DNA from: Symbiodinium natans
Lineage: Eukaryota > Sar > Dinophyceae > Suessiales > Symbiodiniaceae
DNA: 64,000 nucleotides
NCBI GenBank assembly: GCA_905221605.1
Contig: CAJNDS010002395.1
Span: forward strand, 319,001-383,000
Reading direction: 5' to 3'
The notes under the pieces are model-generated. The model did no database searches, was not told the DNA's origin, and saw only the letters and a program-made list of their open reading frames with translations. Positions 1-11,063 of this stretch are shown here, piece by piece; position 1 is the first letter of the stretch, and every line of letters starts with the position of its first letter. The position numbers and the translations under genes were made by a program.

Positions 1-40
1 CGGCCCCGACAGCTTCTGCCCCCGACAGCTTCTGCCAAAA

Positions 41-76
41 CCCCCCCTTTTTTTTTTTTGGGGGGGGGGGGGGGGG
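41..76. repeat. C7-T12-G17 homopolymer block
   Basis: Three adjoining homopolymer runs (C at 41-47, T at 48-59, G at 60-76). Similar long G or C runs recur across the window in introns and spacers. Confidence 0.9.
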
Positions 77-346
77 TGGAGTACAGCTTGGAAAGAACTA
101 CCAACTCCGAAGGCCTGAGTGGCCAATGCGGGGAACCCCCCATGAAGAGGCAAGAAGAAACCCAGAACGATGTTACGTGGGGCTGGCGCGGAGAAAGAAA
201 CAAGATGTCCATGGCAGCCCTGGCCAGAAGGCAAAAGGCCGATAGAGAGTGTGAGGAACCCTTAAAAGGAGTCGAAATCGACTTGAGAAAGGGAGAGCGA
301 CAGCTCGGGGAGGCCGCAGGACAAAGCCTCTGAAACACTGAGGCAC

Positions 347-1893
347 ATCAGGGGCCTTGGTCACAGCGGCCAGGCCGTTGGGAACCTGCACGCTTCGGAA
401 AATTTTGTGCGGCCGGGGAGACTATACAGTGAGGGGCTTTAGAGCTGGCTCTGTGGCTTTGAAGTGGCGTTTGACGGCTTTTTAAGAAGGGTTCTGATGG
501 GATCTTTAGGGTGGTGTGCTTTAAGGGGTTTTGGATGGACACAAAGCTAGGGAAATTCCCCCCTTTTAAATGACCCTCAGGAAATGGTTCCAGTTGCTTC
601 TGAACCTCCATTTTCCCCGCTTCGGAACATAGTCAAGCAAAAGTTGCGGCAACACCAAGTTCTTGCACTCCGAGGCGGCGCGCGTCTTCGAACTTGATGT
701 CCGAGGTGGGCGAGAGGTACCCGGGGAAGCGGAACTGGCAAAGGACTTCTTCTGTGGCTTCAGGTGGATCTCTTGGTGCTTTCAGCTTTGGGGTTCTTTC
801 GGCTTTGGCTCCGGTGTCGATGCTTTGGGGTCTTTGGGGTTCGTTGGGGTTCTTTCCATGAAAGGACCCAGCTACTAAGCTCAAACCCTGGGGGCCCCCG
901 CGAACTCCTGCACGATGTACCCGGTGCACGCCTGCATCGTGCAGTCAGGCTTTCGAGCTCATGCCTCAAAACGCTGACGACGCCCGCAACCCCAAACACA
1001 AACTTGGACGTTCAACCCTTAAGGTCCAGCCCCCGAAACAAGGCGCCCCAAAATTGTGACATGATATGCAGCTCTGATGCTAGAAGCTCTCAGCCCCTCC
1101 CCTTCAACGCGAAATATGGCAGAGGGCACCAACATCGCGACGCGGCCGTGCTTGACCTCGACGACCCTTCTGCGGAAGAACTCCTCTCGACGGCCCCCAT
1201 CACTTCTAGATTCTATAGATCTGCACCTTCCTGATCCTTCCTACACAACTGCCGAATCTCCCCAAGAACCCTCCAAAATCACCTGCACGGGGCTTGTGCA
1301 AAGGTCCAGGACTTCAAGGTTCAGTGGGGCTCTGAAGATGGCTCGGGCTTTTGGATTCTCAGCGCCCCCCCCCGGCCGGGGGCGAAGAAGGCTCTTAGGG
1401 TTTGGCCCAGCGTGGGGCCTTGAATTCGGCTCTTGGCGCTTGGCCTTCGGGCCGTGGGGCGTGATCGTGACCGTGGACCGTAAGCTAAGCTTTCCGAATC
1501 CCAAAGAGATGCCGGAGCCAAGCCCAGACCCTTCCTGCGAGTCGCCGTCGGAGGTGAAGCCTGACCCGAGGCACAAGCGTCAAAGGCTTTAGGGGGCATT
1601 GGAAAACGGGGCCACTGAGTCGTTTGAGAGCGCATCCCCTGCCTGCAGGATCCCAGAAACCGACAGGCCTCAGAAGCTCCCAGAAAAGTTCGCACGTGGG
1701 ACGCCATGCTGTCCGGAAGGGTAACGCAAAATGTGGCACAACAACCAACTTCCTTCGGCACACGCCAGGGGTGACAAGACTTCGAGAGCCCGTGTGTCCT
1801 AGCCAGACAAGAAGCGGCCCTAAGCTCTCCGTGTGGCTCGGCACCCGAACGCTTGCACTCCGAGCTCATTCTCGAAGGCGCAGACGACCGTCC
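347..1893 (-). CDS. LHC-family chlorophyll a-c/peridinin antenna protein, partial, micro-exon gene
   Basis: Membrane light-harvesting antenna of the chloroplast thylakoid (dinoflagellate acpPC/FCP type) that binds chlorophylls and carotenoid. Seven minus-strand exons can be placed: 1893-1851 (ends AFENELGVQ), 1668-1643 (PVGFWDPA), 1560-1535 (GFTSDGDSQ), 1183-1130 (EFFRRRVVEVKHGRVAML, the first transmembrane helix with the chlorophyll-binding E..HGR motif), 931-902 (ACTGYIVQEF), 734-684 (starts FRFPGYLSPT, ends KFED) and 385-347 (VPNGLAAVTKAPD). Joined in frame they give an uninterrupted antenna sequence with the family's usual spacing. Donors are GT, GC, GA, GT, GC, GC and probably GT; all acceptors are AG. 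The transit peptide exons (expected above 1893) and the C-terminal helices (expected below 347) were not found; the latter may lie outside the window. Family assignment is strong; the last donor is uncertain. Confidence 0.85.
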
Positions 1894-2640
1894 CTGAGAA
1901 CAAACAAGCCGCTCGGGGCCAGGGATTCTCGCACAGAAATCTCAAACAAACCCCAGACCTTCAACAATACAACCTGGCTGATCCACCACACGCCAAGAAG
2001 GCCGTCATCGTGCAGAAAGAATCTTGGGGGGTATGGGGGGGGAGGGTACCCGGCTACCCCTGAGAAGCGGCTTCACAAAGTCTGGGGTTCAGGGGTTGAA
2101 GAGGGGCGGCCAAACCACAGCGGCCACTTCAAATTACCTTCTAAGGCCCCTTGTTCGCTGGCTCGGCATCCCCGCTCTGCGAGGCAGTCGTCTCCTTCGC
2201 GGCACGAAAGCAGGAGAGTGAGCAGCTTCGAGGCACTGACATGGTGAAAAGGCGCCTTTGGACACCAAAATCCTCAGCGCGCGTGGGACAGCGACCAACA
2301 GCCAACGATCTCCCCAACGCCCTACAAACCCAGAATTCCATGAAATGGATCAATTGGAATTCGCCCAGTGCCTTCCGCAGCCTCCTCGCCGCCACCGCGG
2401 CGGCAGATCCCCCAACGGCCACCTCAAGGGTCTTGGAGATGGTTTTGGATGGTTTTGGGCCTCTTGGGGCTTGGGCTTGGGGGCTTTGTTTTAGGAAGGT
2501 GTTGGGGCGCTGTGCCCAAAGCCAAAACTGAGCGCTCCCGCGCCCACGGCGTTGAGGAAACCCTGGCCAGTGCTGCTAGATGCCTGGCATGCTCAGAGAC
2601 TTTATACGAAGAGCGTGCCATGACTCCAAGGGAAGTACGA
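1894..2640. other. Spacer or 5' part of the antenna gene
   Basis: The plastid-targeting exons of the antenna gene should lie here on the minus strand. An Ala-rich stretch read on the minus strand near 2340-2420 (GGSAAAVAARRLRKALG) could be one, but no splice sites can be defended. Confidence 0.3.
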
Positions 2641-3044
2641 TGAAGTACGGAGTACCTTGACGCGTGCAACAGCCAGTGGAGCCCTAAGAACTCCGGCAAA
2701 GCAGCACTTCCTCAACATATGCTACTGAGTCGTTCGAATCAGGCTTAGGCTCAAGGAAACATGAGCATGGAAGCCTCTGCTCACAACCTTGTTTACTTGG
2801 CTTTAAAATCTTCACAAAACAAAGCAAACAATTGGTGGCATCTACCACCCTCCTTCCTTCACTAAACCAAGGCAAGAACCAGTTCTGAACACCGCGCGTG
2901 CCAATCTCAAGCCCATGCAACGACGACTCCACCATTCTTCTGCACTGTACAGTTCAAAAAGTTTGGTTGGCAACAATTAAATAGAGTTGTGGTCCTCAAA
3001 GGGTCCGACAACTCGACGCCATGGCGCCTGGCCAAAAACTCTCA

Positions 3045-4419
3045 TCAGCGCTGCGACGCTGCCACCACATCCTTGAAGGTGTAGAAGCCCTTCGCAGCGG
3101 CGGCTGCATCAAGAGGATTCACCTTGGAGAACATGTTGTTGGGAATGGATCCATCCACAATTCCGGCCATGGAGTTGTACACGTCCATCACGGTGGCCTT
3201 TGGCACTGATGCGACGATGCGCCCAATTGCTGCGTTCACTGCCTCGTAATCCGCAGCAGACGTCACTCCCTTGGCGTCGACACTGCCAATGGCCTTGTGG
3301 TGCGCCTCAGCGGCAGCCTTCAGAAGGTTTCCGTCCATCTGGCTGCCCATCACGATCATCTTGTCAATGGCGGTCATCACCTTCGGGGCTGTGGTGCCTG
3401 GCAGCGGCTTCAGGTAAACGTCGGACAGCCAGTCCACCTGAGGGCACGCGCACAAACAACCCAGCATGCTCGGTCAAAAGAAACCCAGTGCAAAACCCTT
3501 AGGAACTGGCTCTGGCATGGGGACTCACATGATGTCTCTCATTTCTCTTCAGCAAAGATTGTTCTTCTTTGCCATTCTGCACCTCCTTCAAGAAAGGGTA
3601 AGATGCATCCGAAAGGGCCTTCGCCGCCGCACCAATCTTGTCCCCAGTGGGCACAGTGGCCGGAGCACCAACCGCAGACACTTGGTTCCTTGGAATGTTT
3701 CAGGAGTTCATCTGAAAAGATGCTAAGAATACAGTACAAGCACCGCAGAAGCCAAACGACGTGGGAATGCTAAGGTAGTCAAAAAATAGATCTGAATCAA
3801 CTCCAATGCTCTTTTCCACCACATCCTTGAACTCCAAGAAGCCCTTGTATGCCTTCTCGGCATCCGCACCGTTGACCAAAGACTTCATGTACCCTGGCAC
3901 GGCAGGGTCAGTAATGTCCTTCACGGCATTGTAGACGTCCATGACCTTTGCCTTGGGAACGGAGGCCACAACGCGGCCAAGAGCTGCGTTCACCGCATCC
4001 CAATCCGCCCGAGAGGTCACACCGTTGGCACCTGAGATGCTTCCGATGGCCTTGTGATGGGCCTCCGCCGCGGCCTTCAAGAGCTTGGGGTCTGCGGCGG
4101 CTCCCATATCAATCATCTTATCAATGGCCTTCAAAGCTTGGAGAGGCTGGAACTTGCCCGGAGCTTGCAAGAAGATGCCGTTGTTCCAGTCCACTTCCTT
4201 CGCGAAGTCATAGGAAGCATCACCAAGCTTCTTTGCTGCATCGCCAATTTCGTCGGCGAAAGCAGCCGGAGCCATCATCATGCCGGCTGCAGAAGCAGCT
4301 GCCACTGGGGCAGCCGTCCTGCGAAGCGGCCCTGGCACGAATCCGGAGCTGGAGAGGCCGCATGCCAGCAACCCAGCCACAACAACGCAAGCGGTGACCT
4401 TCCTCGTCGAGCGCGCCAT
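3045..4419 (-). CDS. PCP: Peridinin-chlorophyll a-binding protein, copy 1
   Basis: Soluble antenna protein of the thylakoid lumen that binds peridinin and chlorophyll a. Exons are 4419-3804, 3680-3583 and 3437-3045, giving 368 aa. The ATG at 4419 is chosen because the in-frame codon upstream (4425) is TTG. Residues 1-55 form a bipartite leader: a hydrophobic signal, then an FVPG/RR transit part, then an AAFA thylakoid cleavage site; the mature protein begins DEIGDAAKKLG. The 313 mature residues match the long, two-domain form of PCP, and each domain carries the AEAHHKAIGS chlorophyll-ligand motif. Intron 1 (3803-3681, 123 nt) appears to use a GA donor; intron 2 (3582-3438, 145 nt) uses GT. 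Intron 1 lies at the linker between the two domains. Confidence 0.96.
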
Positions 4420-5005
4420 TCGCAAGAGAGCAAGAGGAGAAGCTCTTGGTCAAAAGTATGCTCAAAGCCAAAAATGCTTTGCGGTTTCAACCTGTGCAGT
4501 TTGGAGCCGGGTGATATTGCATTTGCGCCACCAATACCACAACTCTAAATCCAGAAGTCAAGGACTTTGCAAATCAAAACCTAAAATGACCTGAAAAACT
4601 CATGTGGTTGCAAACTTGCACAAAAGCGAGCATCGCAGCAACCACGTTCAAGACTTTCCACGAAGAGCGTGCCATGATTCCAAGGGATGATTCCAAGGGA
4701 TGTACGGCGGGCAACAGCCAGTGGAGCCTAAGCATTGAAGCCTCTCCTCACAGCCTGTTTACTGAGGCTCTAAAGATAACCGTTGGCATCCCACCCTCCT
4801 TCCTTCACTAAACCTTTCTTCACTAAACCAAGGCAAGAATCAGTTCTGAACACCGCGCGTGCCAATCTCAAGCCCATGCAACAACGACTCCACCATTCTT
4901 CTGCACTGTACAGTTCAAAAAGTTTGGTTGGCAACAATTAAATAGAGTTGTGGTCCTCAAAGGGTCCGACAACTCGACGCCATGGCGCCTGGCCAAAAAC
5001 TCTCA
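4420..5005. other. Intergenic spacer between the PCP copies
   Basis: About 586 bp with no ORF of note. Reading on the minus strand, it holds the 3' region of copy 2 and then the 5' leader of copy 1. A stretch GCATTTTTGGCTTTGAG lies roughly 45-60 nt upstream of each PCP start (see findings). Promoter, trans-splice acceptor and poly(A) signal cannot be identified with confidence. Confidence 0.6.
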
Positions 5006-6380
5006 TCAGCGCTGCGACGCTGCCACCACATCCTTGAAGGTGTAGAAGCCCTTCGCAGCGGCGGCTGCATCAAGAGGATTCACCTTGGAGAACATGTTGT
5101 TGGGAATGGATCCATCCACAATTCCGGCCATGGAGTTGTACACGTCCATCACGGTGGCCTTTGGCACTGATGCGACGATGCGCCCAATTGCTGCGTTCAC
5201 TGCCTCGTAATCCGCAGCAGACGTCACTCCCTTGGCGTCGACACTGCCAATGGCCTTGTGGTGCGCCTCAGCGGCAGCCTTCAGAAGGTTTCCGTCCATC
5301 TGGCTGCCCATCACGATCATCTTGTCAATGGCGGTCATCACCTTCGGGGCTGTGGTGCCTGGCAGCGGCTTCAGGTAAACATCGGACAGCCAGTCCACCT
5401 GAGGGCATGCGCACAAACAACCCAGCATGCTCGGTCAAAAGAAACCCATTGCAAAACCCTTAGGAACTGGCTCTGGCATGGGGACTCAAATGATGTCTCT
5501 CATTTGTCTTCAGCACAGATTGTTCTTCTTTGCCATCCTGCACCTCCTTCAAGAAAGGGTAAGATGCATCCGAAAGGGCCTTCGCCGCCGCACCAATCTT
5601 GTCCCCAGTGGGCACAGTGGCCGGAGCACCAACCGCAGACACTTGGTTCCTTGGAATGTTTCAGGAGTTCATCTGAAAAGATGCTAAGAATACAGTACAA
5701 GCACCGCAGAAGCCAAACGACGTGGGAATGCTAAGATAGTCAAAAAATAGATCTGAATCAACTCCAATGCTCTTTTCCACCACATCCTTGAACTCCAAGA
5801 AGCCCTTGTATGCCTTCTCGGCATCCGCACCGTTGACCAAAGACTTCATGTACCCTGGCACGGCAGGGTCAGTAATGTCCTTCACGGCATTGTAGACGTC
5901 CATGACCTTTGCCTTGGGAACGGAGGCCACAACGCGGCCAAGAGCTGCGTTCACCGCATCCCAATCCGCCCGAGAGGTCACACCGTTGGCACCTGAGATG
6001 CTTCCGATGGCCTTGTGATGGGCCTCCGCCGCGGCCTTCAAGAGCTTGGGGTCTGCGGCGGCTCCCATATCAATCATCTTATCAATGGCCTTCAAAGCTT
6101 GGAGAGGCTGGAACTTGCCCGGAGCTTGCAAGAAGATGCCGTTGTTCCAGTCCACTTCCTTCGCGAAGTCATAGGAAGCATCACCAAGCTTCTTTGCTGC
6201 ATCGCCAATTTCGTCGGCGAAAGCAGCCGGAGCCATCATCATGCCGGCTGCAGAAGCAGCTGCCACTGGGGCAGCCGTCCTGCGAAGCGGCCCTGGCACG
6301 AATCCGGAGCTGGAGAGGCCGCATGCCAGCAACCCAGCCACAACAACGCAAGCGGTGACCTTCCTCGTCGAGCGCGCCAT
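5006..6380 (-). CDS. PCP: Peridinin-chlorophyll a-binding protein, copy 2
   Basis: Second gene of the array, with exons 6380-5765, 5641-5544 and 5398-5006. The predicted 368-aa product is identical to copy 1, including the bipartite plastid leader and both AEAHHKAIGS motifs. Intron positions, lengths (123 and 145 nt) and donors match copy 1, and the introns differ at only a few sites. It lies upstream of copy 1 in the direction of transcription, with a spacer of under 0.6 kb. Whether copies are transcribed singly or as a polycistron cannot be told from the sequence. Confidence 0.96.
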
Positions 6381-6909
6381 TCGCAAGAGAGCAAGAGGAG
6401 AAGCTCTTGGTCAAAAGTATGCTCAAAGCCAAAAATGCTTTGCGATTTCCAAGTGTCCAGTTCAGCAGTGGGGTGATGTTGTACTTGCCCAGCCTCTACA
6501 TTTTCGATTCACGCTTAGCCATGAGGCCCGTCAGAAGTCATCACCTCTTCGTCTTCAATCCGACAAAGAAGTTAACACCAACCTTGCTGCGACTGCTGCC
6601 TTTGGAGGAATTTGGCCACCACAGAGTCCGCAACGCCACCAAACCCGAAACTTTGAACTTCCCCAAGTCCCAGACTCTGCCCTCCGAAGTCCAGGATTTT
6701 GCTAGTCAAAACCTGCTGAAAACCCCACGTCGCAGCAACACAAGCCCAGAGATAAACATCCTGAAGTCAAGCGCGCCCAGGCATGCCGCGGCGCTCTGCC
6801 CCCGAAGGGCCGGGGCGGCTGCTTGTTCACCCTGAGTGGCCTCGAGCGGTTTTTTGCTAGACGCTGTGCACAGATGCTCGAAAGAAGATGTACACAAGAC
6901 TGCACACAT

Positions 6910-7326
6910 ATCACATAAATCGTATATGTATCTGTATGTATGTGTGTTTACATATATATATAAATATGCATATATCCGTATGTCAATGACTGCAGTCGTG
7001 CGCTTGTTTCTGCTATTCTGTCTCTCGTATCAAGGAACATGCCCACAACCAAGTATAGCAAGAGTCGATACACCGTTTTAAGGTTCATGTTTACGTGAGT
7101 ATCTGTCATCGAATGTCTTACGACATGTGCATTCCCTCGTTTTTGCTTATCGGGGCGCGAATGTTTCAGCTTACGTGTCTGCTTTATAGTACTGTATGGC
7201 CTCTCTCCCAAAAAACAAAAAGCCAGGACTCCTCGAACGCCTGGCGGTGTCTCGAAAAGTTCCGATGTTGGTTGTGATTGAAAAACACGCAGAGGCACAA
7301 GCCCAGGGTCGCCCATGTACACTATG

Positions 7327-7361
<35 letters not shown>

Positions 7362-7550
7362 GTATATGTGTGTTTTTGCTTACGTACTTGCGCATTTTTG
7401 TATTTATGTATCCATAGATTTATATATTTTTGTATTTCCATACTTTTATGTTTGTATATAACCGCATATTTATCTATTTCGATACCTGTATATTTATAAC
7501 TACATATTTATGTATTCATTTTTGTACACAGAGATACACGCCTGTTACAT
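6910..7550. repeat. AT-rich island with (TA)n microsatellite
   Basis: A stretch of alternating TATATA and TGTATG words in otherwise GC-rich DNA. A near-perfect (TA)n tract lies at about 7327-7362, with a smaller one near 6950-6975. No gene is visible in it. Confidence 0.8.
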
Positions 7551-10500
7551 GTGCTCTCTGCACTTGGACTGTGTCGAAGCAGCTTCGAATCGCGTGCACT
7601 TAGCCAGTACACCATTAGACATGCGAAAAGCCTAGTTCGACATGGACGCTCTTCATTGCTACAATCCTACCCCTCATTCCCCTCTAAACCAACCACCCCT
7701 AACATTGAAGCAATTTGGGCCTGGCCCTTGTTTAGTATTAGGGAGGGTAAAGTTGATTTCCGGGGGGGACGTGGCTAAATACTGTCGCGTGAATTCCTTG
7801 ACAGGGAGCCACATGACCGAGGTCAAAGCTTGGGCGTAGGGCTTATGAGGACGTCCATCAACTCAGCCTATATTTTGCTAAAGGCCCCTCAATCCCAAAA
7901 AGGATCCCCTGGCCCAAAAGCCTCAAACCTGACTTCTTCAACTACTTGAACCTCCTTTGACCTCCTACGGTAAACTCCCGAGCAGAGCTTCGAAGCTCTG
8001 AGACCGTTGCCGGAAGTGCGACGAAGGCGGTTCCTGCGACCTGCTGCGGGGTTCTCGAAGTTTTGCATTTTGGAACTCCACGGCTTCTTGAAGGATTCTC
8101 TCTTGGGGTGGAATGGGCTTAGGGCCCTAGCTTAGGGCCTGGGCCTGAGCAGTCGAGCGCGCCACTTCTGCAGTTCTATTGTGTGTCCCTGGTCATACAT
8201 TGCGTACTTACCTTCAAGGCCTTCAAGAGTCGTTTAAGGAGGATATTTACTTCCTACGAACCTCCTCATGCTTTATTATGCTCAATGCTGGGGCGATGTT
8301 TTTCAGGCCCCATCTTGAGGCACCCCTCAGAACCTGGCCCAAGAAAGGGAAGCCCAAGGCCCTCAAAGGAGTACTTCGGGGTCTTGGGGCTTCAGGTTCC
8401 AAGTTTCCGGCCCCAGCCCTCCGCTCTTAAACCCGTAGCACCTGTGAGAAGCCCCTAAGAACCCCCAAAGCCATGTTTGCATTTCCCCACACAGAGCCCA
8501 ATACGGCCCAATACCGCCTGGTTAAGGACTTTAAGGGCAGTTCCTCACAGGGAGGGATGTCGTTGGGCTTTTTTGGGCGGCCCCCCTCTTCCCCCGTCCC
8601 CTGGCCGCGGCGCAGCCGGCGAGGGCAGCAGCTCTCTGAGTGGCCGGTGCCTCGGACGAACCCCTCCACCCAGAAAAGCCTCGGGCCTCGGGCCTCGGAT
8701 TCGCACACCGAACAGGACAGAGCTAAATGATGCTAAATGATGCTAAATGGCTCTGGGATGTAGGAAGTTTGGAGCTGCGGGGGCTCGTCGAGCTTTTTGT
8801 TCAAGGGTTCTTTTGGATGTTTTTGATGTCGGGTATCTAGGGCAAAATTTAAGGCGTTAGGGCTTAGCAGATTAGCCATGTCTAGCATGTAGGGGCCAAG
8901 GGATTCAGGGATTCAGGGGTGTGAAGGTGCACTTCCCCAAAGCGCCGACTTGAGCCACCAGCTCTGCATCCCTCCTATGCCACTAAGTTTGAGCAGTGAT
9001 GTCAGTGATGTCTCGCCGGCGGAACCGCCAAAGCATCAAAAACTTGTAGGTTTGAGATCGGCCTGCGGCGTGTTCTTGCCTTCTGAGCCAGGCGCCATTT
9101 TGTTTCCTGCCTGTTGATCGTCGGGTGTCGGTAGGGGAGGCGGTAGGCAGGGAAGGCACTGCGAGCCGAGAGGACAGCGGACGAATCGGGGCTGGGGTCT
9201 GGGGGCATTGTAGGGGGGGCTGCAGGATGTGCAACGTGGCATTATGGTTTTGGGTTGGGGCTGCCTGGCCATGGCCGCCGGATGCAGGTGGGAGTTCCGC
9301 GGCGATGTTGGGCCGTACAACCACAGTTTCACCAGATGCGGTTTTGTGCAATTTGAAGCTGTGCTTGGGGCACAAGACCCGTATGCGGGGCTACCAGGCA
9401 ACCTTTTATTCAACGAGATAAGAAATTCGCGGACATACGTTCATGTGAGCGGGCCCTTCAGAGGCTTCGCACGCAAGACCCGGCGCCTCTGGCTTGACAT
9501 TGCCAGAGACCCTGTATGATCTCTGCGAAATCTTTACAGCTTCGCGCTGGCTGTGTGAAACCTCCGAAGCTTGCAGCTTGCGCAGTGTTCGACGCTCTTC
9601 GCCGAGGCCAGGCGTCTGTTAGATCAGCTCCCACAGGCGCTTCGATGGCGGATGGTGGCAGCCTTCCACCTCGCAGAAACAGCGAAGACAAGGGGCGCTG
9701 CAGGGTAGCAAAAACAGCTGGGTCATCATGAAGCAAGTCTAGCCATCATAGTGATCCAAAGGCGTGCAAGGACTTACACCCTCGCAGGCCACTGTGAAAC
9801 ATCCGAAAACAACGTGAATTGGAGAACCCTGAACACCAGGTTTCCGGCAAGGAGGTCGCAGCTCGCACCCTTCCCTGCCATCGAGCCCGATTGCGCTGCT
9901 GAGACGCTCCTTGCGCGGGGCAGCAAAATCAGCGAAGGTCCTAGACCCTCATCTACGAAGCCCACCGCAAGCCCCAAGACTACACCCAGAACGCCCGAGA
10001 CCACAGCCCAATCAAGCCCCTGAATATCCCTGAATCCTAAGCACTATGCATTATCTGCCCCCCTCCCCCCCAAAAACTTCAAGACGCCTTCACGTGACTA
10101 CGGCTGGCTCGGATTATCGAACACGATTCGGGCTTTGGGGGGAAAGGAACCACGGGCACCCTGCGGGACGTATTTGACCTCAAGAAGAGGTCCTGAAGAG
10201 GTAACTATAGTATGCGCCTCGGAGCACTCGGACGGCCTCACTGCGTCAGCCTCCGGGCATTTTGGGCTTCTCGACTTCCCCCCCCCCCCGCCCGGCTTCG
10301 AGACCCCCAAAATCCGAGCCGAGCCTGTCTTGGGCTGCGCAGTGGGCACCCGAACCCAGGCCTCGCAGAAACGGGAAAAACACAAACTCCGAGGTTAGGT
10401 TTTTGGCAGCTTAGAACGCCGATGGATTCAGGGCCAGCCCCTTCGTAAACCCCCAAACACCCCATTCTGGGCCTCTTTCTCGTTTTTTGGGTGGGAGCCC

Positions 10501-11063
10501 TTTTCACACATCTTTACACCCCCTCCAAGCAGAGAACCGAAGCGAGGACGGGGCCTCTGACGTCCCATCCTCCGTCGGGGCAGCGTCTGTCTGCCTCCCA
10601 GCATCAACGCTCTGCTTCTACGCCCTCCTGTGTCCCTCATATGCCTTCCTTAGAGCCCTTCAGATACAGGGATGCTTTTTACAAGGGAATGTTGATGGGA
10701 TTCGCGGGCTCCTCTGAGCCGCTCATACCTAAAAAGTCCTGGGGTTGGGGGGTAAGATTCCGTCTACAGGTGTCTACAAGTGTTGTTGTGGCTTGGGGGA
10801 GGTGACCTTAGGACTGGGTTCAGGATTCAAGAGTGCAGGGATGTTGGCTTTCGTCAAAACTTTCGCCAAATCATAAATTCCTTCCGCGCGCCTGTTCACG
10901 GATCTTTCGCGGACGCTCGCATGTCATGGACATGTTCTGTGAATAAGTTGAACGATATCATTACCTCGACCTTTAATTCAACATTCACGCGTGCGCACAG
11001 TCTGGTACACAAAACAACATGTGTGTCTTTCTGATCTTAGGAGCGCGGCCTTCTGACACTGCT
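7551..11063. other. No supported gene
   Basis: Only short overlapping ORFs in all frames. A plus-strand frame near 9410-9600 and a minus-strand frame near 9460-9730 look slightly gene-like but match nothing I recognise. Given the micro-exon genes nearby, small exons could be hidden here. Confidence 0.5.

Larger units (their letters stand above)
2865..6450 (-). repeat. PCP tandem gene array, 1,961-bp unit
   Basis: Two copies of a unit containing a whole PCP gene plus its spacer. Corresponding positions differ by exactly 1,961 bp from about 2865/4826 through 4460/6421. Left of 2865 the similarity continues with indels (to about 2600); right of 6450 the copies diverge. Few substitutions are seen and they fall in introns and spacer (for example around 3546/5507), suggesting recent duplication or gene conversion. 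PCP genes are known to occur as tandem multicopy arrays in dinoflagellates. Confidence 0.93.
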
